Assembly (NCBI GenBank): GCA_026389255.1
Contig: JAPLIF010000196.1
Span: 1 to 11,339, forward strand
Direction: 5' to 3'
DNA from: Cyanobacteriota bacterium
GTDB lineage: Bacteria; Cyanobacteriota; Cyanobacteriia; PCC-6307; Cyanobiaceae
Length of the DNA stretch: 11,339 nucleotides
In this document: one piece after another, positions 1-6,232 of the stretch
Numbering within the stretch: position 1 is the first letter of the stretch
Layout of the letters: every line of letters begins with the position of its first letter
Notes under the pieces: generated by a model
Database searches by the model: none
Told to the model about the DNA's origin: nothing
The model's input: the letters and a program-made list of their open reading frames with translations, nothing else
Made by a program: the position numbers and the translations under genes

Positions 1-1509
1 TTTGGGGTCCGCTCCTGGGGGGGGTGCCCCTGCGGCGTCGTGATCCTCTGGTTCGCTGCCGGCCCCGCTCACCAGGGCCGGCTGACCCAGCTGGCTGAGC
101 ATGCGGGCCGAAAGGTCGGGCACCAGGGGGGTCAGTAGCACCGCCAACCAGCGGCTCACCTCCAGCACCCCATAGAGCTCGGCCCCAACGGCCCCTTCCT
201 GGCCGGGTTGCTTCATTTGTTTCCAGGGGGCCTGGGTGTTGAGATAGCCGTTGGCGGTTTCGGCCAGCCGCAGCAGGGATTCGGCCGCGCCGCGAAACTC
301 CAGGGCCCCCATGGCCCCATCAAACTGATCGGCGGCGGCTAATGCGGCGACGGCCAGGGGATGGCTCGGCTCCAGGGCGGCGCCGGCGGGCGGTACGCCC
401 CCGTCAAACCACTTGCGGGCCATGGAGGTGGTGCGATTGAGCAGGTTGCCGATGGTGTTGGAGAGATCGTTGTTGACCAGATCGCTGAACCGTTGCTGCT
501 GGAAATCACCGTCTTCGCCAAAGGGAATATCCCGCAGGAGATACCAGCGCACCGCATCGGGCCCACAGCGCTCGAGCAATACCTCTGGATCGAGCACATT
601 GCCCAGGGATTTGCCCATCTTCTGTCCCTCGCGGGTCAGGAAGCCATGGCCGAAGACCCGCTTCGGCAACCCAAGCCCTGCCGACAGCAACATCGCCGGC
701 CAAAAGACCGCATGGAAGCGCAGGATATCCTTACCAATCACATGGAGATCGGCGGGCCAGCCGCGGGAGATAGCCCGCTCTAAATCGGCTGGGTCATCGC
801 TTTGGAGCAGGGCGGAGAGATAACCCAGCAGGGCGTCAAACCACACATAAAAAGTATGCCCTTCATGGCCGGGTACGGGAATCCCCCAGGGCACATCCAG
901 CCGGGAAATCGAGAAATCCTTCAAACCTCCGGCCACAAAATTTTGGACCTCCCGCTGCCTTGATGCCGGCGCCACAAAGCCTGGGCTGGCCACCAGGCGT
1001 TCGATGGGCTCCTGGTAACGGGAAAGGCGGAAGAACAGATTCATTTCGTCGCGCCATTCCAGGGGCCGCTGGTGCACAGGACAGCTCGGATCGGTGGCGG
1101 CGGCGGGATCGTCTTTATATTCCTCGCAGGCGACGCAATACCAACCCTGCTGGCGGCCCTCCCGCACATCGCCGTTGGCCTCGACCCGGGCAAAGAACTG
1201 CTCGACGATGGCCCGATGGCGGGGATCGGTGGTACGGATGAAATGGTTGTTGCTGATCTGCCAGCTTTGCCAGAGTTCCCGAAACCGCGCCGAGACGGCG
1301 TCGCAATGGGCCTGGGGGGTCACCCCCGCCGCTTCGGCGGTGCGCTGAATTTTCTGCCCGTGTTCATCGCAGCCGGTGATGAATTCCACCGTCTGGCCCT
1401 GCAGCCTCTGGTAGCGGGCGATCGCATCACAGGCGACGGTGGTGTATGTGCTGCCCAGGTGGGGGCGATCGTTGACGTAATAGAGGGGTGTGGTCAGGGT
1501 GAAGGGCAT
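1..1509 (-). CDS. metG: Methionyl-tRNA synthetase (MetRS), C-terminus cut by window edge
   Basis: This class I aminoacyl-tRNA synthetase charges tRNA-Met with methionine in the cytoplasm. Frame is open from the ATG at 1509 to the window edge (503 codons). The N-terminus MPFTLTTPLYYVNDRPHLGS carries the HIGH-type signature HLGS (residues 17-20). A zinc knuckle follows: Cys125 and Cys128, then Cys143 and His146 (C-X2-C ... C-X2-H). The second ATP-binding signature is KMGKS at residues 297-301, a common variant of KMSKS. After it comes the helical anticodon-binding domain, with an NNDLSNTIGNLLNR stretch. Cyanobacterial MetRS proteins are usually a little over 500 residues, so little is missing. 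The start was chosen because it sits directly before the conserved TLTTPLYYVND motif; no clear Shine-Dalgarno precedes it. The gene diverges from the broken FAD gene across 161 bp. I am very sure of the family. Confidence 0.96.
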   Translation of the reverse strand, partial: MPFTLTTPLYYVNDRPHLGSTYTTVACDAIARYQRLQGQTVEFITGCDEHGQKIQRTAEAAGVTPQAHCDAVSARFRELWQSWQISNNHFIRTTDPRHRAIVEQFFARVEANGDVREGRQQGWYCVACEEYKDDPAAATDPSCPVHQRPLEWRDEMNLFFRLSRYQEPIERLVASPGFVAPASRQREVQNFVAGGLKDFSISRLDVPWGIPVPGHEGHTFYVWFDALLGYLSALLQSDDPADLERAISRGWPADLHVIGKDILRFHAVFWPAMLLSAGLGLPKRVFGHGFLTREGQKMGKSLGNVLDPEVLLERCGPDAVRWYLLRDIPFGEDGDFQQQRFSDLVNNDLSNTIGNLLNRTTSMARKWFDGGVPPAGAALEPSHPLAVAALAAADQFDGAMGALEFRGAAESLLRLAETANGYLNTQAPWKQMKQPGQEGAVGAELYGVLEVSRWLAVLLTPLVPDLSARMLSQLGQPALVSGAGSEPEDHDAAGAPPPGADPK

Positions 1510-1610
1510 CAGGGCGTCGCAAGACGTGGGGGATCCCGACCGGCCTGACGGGCTTCTGGGCCAACGGCAAGGCCCCGACCCAAATGCGATCCTACCGAGC
1601 GGGCTGGGCA

Positions 1611-1628
1611 GGCCCCTGGACAGGGGCC
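1611..1628. repeat. Perfect 18-bp palindrome in the metG / FAD-gene divergent spacer
   Basis: GGCCCCTG (1611-1618) and CAGGGGCC (1621-1628) are exact inverted copies separated by GA. The site lies in the 161-bp spacer between two divergent genes, 43 bp before the ATG at 1671 and about 100 bp before the metG start. It could be an operator for a dimeric regulator, a small hairpin in the leader of the FAD gene, or chance in GC-rich DNA. No T-tract follows on either strand, so an intrinsic terminator is unlikely. I see no convincing -10/-35 pair in this spacer. Confidence 0.35.
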
Positions 1629-1670
1629 ACCCGACGCACCAGGATCGGACCAGGCGCCTGCAGACCACCC

Positions 1671-3471
1671 ATGACCGATTCGGTGGAGGTGCTGGTCTGG
1701 GGTGGTGGCACGGGCGGAATGGCCGCCGCCCTTCAGGCGGCCCGATCCGGCGCCACCACCCTGTTGCTCACCCCTGGAAGCTGGGTGGGGGGCATGGTCA
1801 GTGCGGCGGGGGTCTGCGCCCCCGATGGCAATGAACTGAGTCCCTGGCAAACCGGTCTCTGGGGTGCCTTGCTGCGGGAACTCGCCCGCGCCGAACCCCT
1901 GGGACTTGATCAGAACTGGGTCAGTTGTTTTGGCTATCGCCCCGCCACGGCCGAGGCGATCCTGCGCCGCTGGCTGCGGGCCGAACCCCGGCTGCAGTGT
2001 TGGCCAGGTTGCCGCCTGCTGGAGGTGCGGCGCGACGGGGACCGCATCATGGCGCTGCGGGTGGAACGACCCCAGGGCCGCGGGGGAGAGCAACACGCCA
2101 TCCAGGACATCGGCGCCCAGGTGGACATCGATGGCAGTGACCGGGGCGAACTGATCGCCCTGGCCGGGGCCCCGTTCCGGTTGGGCTGGGAGCCCCGGGA
2201 ACAGTGGCAGGAACCCAGTGCCCCACCCCAAGCCCGCTTGGACAGTGAACCCTTTTTCCAGGACCAACCCATCCAGTCCCCCACCTGGGTGTGGCTGGGT
2301 CAACTGGACGAGGAGGCAGCGCCAGAGGTTCCCCGGGACTCTCCCCTGCCCCAGGGACCCTTTGCGGGCTCATGCACGGCGTTTGGGCTGGAGCGCACCC
2401 TCACCTATGGCCGCCTCCCCGGGGGGCTGGTGATGCTGAATTGGCCCCTGCATGGCAACGATTGGCATGGGGGTCTCCAGCGGGCTTTGGCCAGTGGGAG
2501 GCCGGCGGCGGCCTTCCCAGCAGATGCCGTAGAGGCGGAACTGGCGGCCCAGATGCGGTCCCACAGTGGGGCCTTCGCCCAGGCCCTGGCGGTGGCCAGC
2601 GGCGGCCGCCTGCAAGGGGCGCCAGTGTTTCCCGATGTCTCGGCGGCGGCCGTTGGCGCGCTGGAGGGGAACCAGAGCCTGGCTCTGATGCCCTACTGGC
2701 GGGAAGGACGGCGGTTGGTCGGCTTGGAGGTGGTGGTGGAGCAGCAGCTGCTGCCGCTGGGGGCGGGGGCCTGCCGGGCCCCCTTGCCTTTGTTGCCCGG
2801 GGGAGGCAGCAGCGCCATTGCCGTGGGGAATTACGCCAATGACCACCATTACCCAGGCCCCGACTGGCCCCTGGCCCCCAAGAGCTGTCGCTGGGGTGGC
2901 CGCTGGAGCGGGACCCCCTATGGCCAATGGCGCCACCCGGCTGCAACCCCTGGTGCTCAACGTGGGCCAGGCGGCGGGGCTGGCGGCGGCCCTGGCGGTG
3001 CGGCGCGGCCAGCCGCCAGCCGCCGTTCCGGTGGCCGCCATTCAGAGGGGCCTGATCGAGGACCCCCAGGCCCCGGCCGGTCCCTTTCCGCTCTGGGATA
3101 CCCCCTGGCATCACCCCGAGTGGGCCCAACGTCAACGGCAGGTCTTGGCGGATCCTGCCGCCCTTAGCCCGGAGGGTGCTCTGGCGGGCGGTCTGGTGGG
3201 CGGGGTCGGACCGGCCAGCGCGGCCCCCTGCGAACCTGGGGAGCGCCTCTGGCAGGGGGAATTGCGACCCCATGGGCAGGGGGGCTTCAGCCTGGTTCTG
3301 GCGGATCGGCAGCCTTCGGGCCAGGGCTCCCAGGTTTGGCCCCTGATCACCCTGGAGCCCGCCCTGCATGCCTGGCTGCTGGCCCAGGAGCGGCCCCGGC
3401 CCGTGGCCCTGATCGGCTGCGCCAACCCCTGGGGGCCCTGGCTGCGGGTGTCCCGCCTGGCTGGACCGTGA
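1671..3471 (+). pseudogene. FAD-dependent oxidoreductase (FAD_oxidored-like), broken by an internal deletion/frameshift
   Basis: The N-terminus MTDSVEVLVWGGGTGGMAAAL holds a Rossmann FAD-binding motif G11-x-G13-x-x-G16. Coding continues in one frame through GNYANDHHYPG (from residue 386) to RWGGRWSGTP (ending at residue 416, position 2918). From 2920 the family-like sequence resumes one frame over, as MANGATRLQPLVLNVGQAAG, and runs 183 more codons to the TGA at 3469-3471. Left unshifted, the first frame would end at 3167 after about 82 unrelated, Gly/Arg/Pro-rich residues. In relatives I recall, about 25-30 residues (a PYGAL...P region) lie between GTPF and the ANGATRLQP motif; here they are absent. 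This looks like one deletion of a length not divisible by three. A sequencing or assembly error is the alternative. An upstream ATG at 1584 is open in frame but precedes the Rossmann motif by unrelated sequence, so 1671 is preferred. Substrate is unknown. Confidence 0.8.
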
Positions 3472-3477
3472 AGCGAA

Positions 3478-3501
3478 ACCCTCCGGCAGGGGCGAAAGGG
3501 T
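3478..3501. terminator. Weak hairpin between convergent FAD gene and RNase gene
   Basis: The two genes converge with only 29 bp between their stop codons. In this gap ACCCT (3478-3482) can pair with AGGGT (3497-3501), or CCCT (3479-3482) with AGGG (3488-3491) around a five-base loop. Stems are short and no clear T-tract follows on either strand, so this is at best a weak bidirectional terminator. Confidence is low. Confidence 0.2.
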
Positions 3502-5609
3502 CAGGCGACGGCCTGGAGTTTGAGCTCGTCCCGTAGGGCATCCACCTGCTGGACCCGCAGCAACAGGGCATCCGCCGGTTGACTGCTGGGCGGGCATTCC
3601 GCCGCCAGCGTCATCGCCAGGTCTTCCGCCCAGACCAGGCCCAAGCGCAGGTCCTGGCGTAGCCAGCGCAGAAACAGGGCGGGCCACCGGCCCTGGGGAT
3701 GCTGCTCAAACCAGACCTGCTGCCAGTGACGCTGGTCTTCGCGGGAGATCTGTTGCACCTGGCGCAGGGGTGTCTCCAGTTCGGTCAGGAGGTTGGCGAG
3801 ACTGGCCTCGTCCAGGGGGGCGGTTCCCTGGCGCAGGGCCTCGAACTGGCGTTGGGTCACCAGATCGCCATAGCGGCGAATCGGTGAGGTGGCCTGCACG
3901 TAGGCGTCCAGGGCGAGGGAGAAATGGGGTCCAGGGGTGACCCCCAGCTGGCCGCGACTGAGGACCCTCTTGATGGCGCTGTGGCGGACGGGGCCCGGGG
4001 GCAGGCTTTCCAATCGCTGGGCGTCGGGGAGTTCTCCCGGGATCTGAGTGCGAAAGGGCAGGGCCAGGCCGAGCCGTTGGCCCCGCTCGGCCACCAGGGC
4101 ACCCGCCAGGATCATCGCCTCCGCCACCATTTGGCGGGAGGGTGAGGGCTCGGTGATCTCCAGCAGGGCTTCGTCACCGCGGCAGCGGATGCGCCCTTCG
4201 GGATCCTCCAGGTTGAGGGCGCCCCGCTGTTCGCGCCACTGGCGCCGCTGATCCAGCAGGGTCTGCATGCAGAGCAGGTCCCGCTCCTGGGGCGGCGCCA
4301 GATCGATCAGTTCATCGGCATCCCCGTAGGAGAGCCGCAAGGCGGTTTGCACCCAGGTGCGCTCGAGGCCTTCGGCCACCACGGCCCCGGTTTGATCCAG
4401 ATCGACCCAGAGACTCCAGGCGGCGCTGCGCTGGCCCCCGGGCCCGTGGCGCAGGCTCATGGGTCCGTGGGCCAGTTGGGGCGGGAACATCGGCAGGGAG
4501 CCCCGGGCCAGGTAGAGGCTGGAGGCCCGCCGGCGCGCCTCGAGATCCAGGAGACTGCCGGCCTGGACCAGGCGACCCGGATCGGCAATGTGAATCCAGA
4601 GGCGTGGGGACTGGCCCTCGCGCCATTCGATCGCCAGTCCATCGTCGATGTCCTGGGTCTCCTCGTCGTCGATGGTCAGCAGGCGCTGGTGGGTCAGGTC
4701 CAGCCGGCCGACGTCACTGGCCATGGGGCTGGCGGCGGCGGCCACCAGTCGATCGGCTTCGGCCAGTAATTCGGGGCTGAAACCCAGTTGCCAGGTGGTG
4801 GCCTCCAGGGCCGGTAGATGGTGGCGGGGCCACTGGCCCAGATCCACCAGCAGGTGGCGAATATCGCCGCTTTCAGCGCGGCAGCGGCAGGCCTGCAGCA
4901 CCCGCAGCAGGGCTTCGGGGAGGGGTTCGGAGCACTCACCAGCGGCCCATTGGCGCAGGCGATCCAGATCGGCTTTCTGGACGTTGGACAGGCTCTCGGG
5001 GTCCAGGGGTTGGCGCGCCATCAGGCGGCTTTGCCAGATCAAACGCTGGTTTTCGACCAACCGGCGCAGGTGCCGTTCGCGCCGCAATTGGCGCAAGTCC
5101 TGGAGGTTGCGGGCCTCAATGCGTCCATGGCGCTGGCGAAAAAGGGTCTGGTTGCCTTCAATCCAGAGCCAGGCGGCAGCCCGCTGGGTCGGGTCGGCGG
5201 CATCGCCGAAGAGATCGACAAAGTCCCCCAGGTCCACACCTGGCGGTGCCTTGGCCCCATCCGCAGCATCGGTTTTGCCGCTTGCCGCGGTGTCGGGCTG
5301 GGCCATTAATAACCAGGCCGTGGCGAGATCCCGGCTGGGGGGCAGGGCTGCCGCCAGGACTTCGGCACTGAGGTTCCATGGGGATTGGTCGAGCCGCAAG
5401 GAACCCGGATCACGACCCGCCAAGGGCTGGATCAGCTGGACCTCCCGTAGGGGAAGGTGGTTGTTGCGGCCCTGAAAACCGATTTTCAGTTCGAGACGGC
5501 CGCCCCGAACACCATGGACGATGGCCAGTTGAGGACTGTCGCCAGCGACCCCCACCAAGTCTCCGACCTGGGGAGAGGGCCCACGGGCATCGCTGGCGGA
5601 AGGGGGCAA
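3501..5609 (-). CDS. rnb: RNase II/RNase R-family 3'-5' exoribonuclease
   Basis: A 702-residue RNB-family exoribonuclease, expected to degrade RNA processively from the 3' end in the cytoplasm. An N-terminal small beta-barrel-like segment (about residues 14-60) is followed by a helical region with an Ala/Gly/Asp-rich stretch near 105-128. The catalytic RNB domain spans roughly 300-595. It contains TIDDEETQDIDDGL, whose Asp314, Asp320, Asp322 and Asp323 match the four Mg-binding aspartates of E. coli RNase II, and ATSPIRRYGDL (573-583), the conserved Arg-containing RNB motif. The C-terminal part (about 640-702) may be a degenerate S1-like barrel. The start is TTG at 5609-5607. An in-frame TGA at 5627-5625 excludes anything further upstream, and AGAAGG lies five bases before it. 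It begins one base after the rpsR stop, so translational coupling is likely. Cyanobacterial annotations also use vacB or rnr; I cannot separate RNase II from RNase R here. Confidence 0.9.
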   Translation of the reverse strand: MPPSASDARGPSPQVGDLVGVAGDSPQLAIVHGVRGGRLELKIGFQGRNNHLPLREVQLIQPLAGRDPGSLRLDQSPWNLSAEVLAAALPPSRDLATAWLLMAQPDTAASGKTDAADGAKAPPGVDLGDFVDLFGDAADPTQRAAAWLWIEGNQTLFRQRHGRIEARNLQDLRQLRRERHLRRLVENQRLIWQSRLMARQPLDPESLSNVQKADLDRLRQWAAGECSEPLPEALLRVLQACRCRAESGDIRHLLVDLGQWPRHHLPALEATTWQLGFSPELLAEADRLVAAAASPMASDVGRLDLTHQRLLTIDDEETQDIDDGLAIEWREGQSPRLWIHIADPGRLVQAGSLLDLEARRRASSLYLARGSLPMFPPQLAHGPMSLRHGPGGQRSAAWSLWVDLDQTGAVVAEGLERTWVQTALRLSYGDADELIDLAPPQERDLLCMQTLLDQRRQWREQRGALNLEDPEGRIRCRGDEALLEITEPSPSRQMVAEAMILAGALVAERGQRLGLALPFRTQIPGELPDAQRLESLPPGPVRHSAIKRVLSRGQLGVTPGPHFSLALDAYVQATSPIRRYGDLVTQRQFEALRQGTAPLDEASLANLLTELETPLRQVQQISREDQRHWQQVWFEQHPQGRWPALFLRWLRQDLRLGLVWAEDLAMTLAAECPPSSQPADALLLRVQQVDALRDELKLQAVA

Positions 5610-5610
5610 C

Positions 5611-5832
5611 TCAGCCTTCTGGATTCACAAACGGAAGCAGGGCGACGATCCGGGCCCGTTTAACGGCGTTGGTCAGATCGCGTTGCTGCTTGGCGGTGAG
5701 ACCCGTGAGACGACGGGGCAGGATCTTGCCGCGCTCGGTGATGAACTTTTTGAGCAGATCGACATCCTTGTAGTCGATCGGATCACCCGGCTTGATGGGG
5801 GAGAGGCGTTTCTTGAAAAAAGAACTGGACAT
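5611..5832 (-). CDS. rpsR: 30S ribosomal protein S18 (bS18)
   Basis: A 73-residue basic protein of the small ribosomal subunit platform. It contains the S18 family signatures [20 protein letters not shown] and [31 protein letters not shown]. Length is typical for bacterial S18 and the sequence is complete from ATG at 5832 to TGA at 5613-5611. It sits 69 bp downstream of rpmG and one base upstream of the RNase gene, all on the minus strand. No strong Shine-Dalgarno is visible before it. Confidence 0.97.
5615..5620 (-). promoter_or_regulatory. Ribosome binding site inside rpsR that supports the TTG start of the RNase gene
   Basis: Read on the minus strand, the last codons of rpsR contain AGAAGG, followed by five bases and then TTG (5609-5607). 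Its AAGG core pairs with the 16S anti-Shine-Dalgarno. With the in-frame TGA at 5627-5625 just upstream, it fixes TTG as the most likely first codon. The next candidates, TTG and GTG about 18 codons in, would cut into the N-terminal barrel. Confidence 0.6.
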
Positions 5833-5901
5833 GGGGAACAGGTCGGGACGTCAGAAGGGAGGGAAGACTGCAATCAACAGAAGATCAGCAAGGGCCGAGG
5901 C

Positions 5902-6096
5902 CTACTTGATCTCCTTATGAACGGTGGAGGAATTGCAGTGCTTGCAGAACTTCTTCAGTTCAAGCCGTTCGGTGGTGTTGCGTCGGTTCTTCATGGTCGT
6001 GTAACGGGACACGCCAGGAGAACGCTTGGCGGGGTTGGACCGGCATTCGGTGCACTCAAGAGTGATCACGAGCCGGACGCCCTTGTTTTTGGCCAT
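5902..6096 (-). CDS. rpmG: 50S ribosomal protein L33 (bL33)
   Basis: A 64-residue large-subunit ribosomal protein. The sequence starts [18 protein letters not shown] and ends with [17 protein letters not shown], giving two Cys pairs (C-X2-C near residues 15-18 and again near 51-54), the zinc-binding C+ form. The central [19 protein letters not shown] matches the family. The frame is open upstream to an ATG at 6165, but that would add 23 residues unrelated to L33, so the ATG at 6096 is chosen. It is the first gene of the rpmG-rpsR-RNase run and diverges from pheT. Confidence 0.96.
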   Translation of the reverse strand: MAKNKGVRLVITLECTECRSNPAKRSPGVSRYTTMKNRRNTTERLELKKFCKHCNSSTVHKEIK

Positions 6097-6200
6097 GGGA
6101 AGGACGTTGCGCCGCTGTAGCGAAGCGAAATGACAATGAAAAAGATTACCTTGCCGGGGTCCCACTCCTGGCCGAGGTCCCAGTCGGTGAGCCCACCTTG

Positions 6201-6232
6201 CCTAGGATCAGCGGCATTGACTGAACCTAGGA
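6201..6232. repeat. Two CCTAGGA copies just before pheT
   Basis: CCTAGGA occurs at 6201-6207 and again at 6226-6232; the second abuts the pheT ATG at 6233. The CCTAGG core is itself palindromic, so the copies are both direct and inverted repeats, 25 bp apart. They lie in the 136-bp spacer between divergent rpmG and pheT, which must hold both promoters; I find no convincing -10/-35 pair on either strand. The second copy's AGGA is too close to the ATG to be an ideal ribosome binding site. An operator role is speculative. Confidence 0.3.

Noticed and set aside
1418..1425. HIP1 octamer GCGATCGC, a cyanobacterial hallmark repeat
   Set aside because: I noticed only this one exact copy, within metG. 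One copy in 11 kb of GC-rich DNA is not evidence of HIP1 enrichment, so I did not use it to assign the organism.
1584..1670. Upstream start (ATG 1584) for the FAD oxidoreductase
   Set aside because: The 29 extra residues are Arg/Gly/Pro-rich and precede a typical Rossmann N-terminus; they also run over the palindrome at 1611-1628.
2910..2925. Programmed +1 frameshift at ACC-CCC-T in the FAD gene
   Set aside because: CCC-T can slip in the needed direction, and this would give GTP-MANGATR. It would still leave the conserved 25-30 residue segment missing, and this family is not known to me to use frameshifting. Deletion explains both facts.
2401..3687. 428-codon minus-strand ORF opposite the FAD gene
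   Set aside because: It is a shadow of high-GC coding DNA: the protein is Gly/Pro/Arg-rich and low in complexity, with no recognisable motif, while the plus strand has clear family motifs. It also runs into the RNase gene in another frame.
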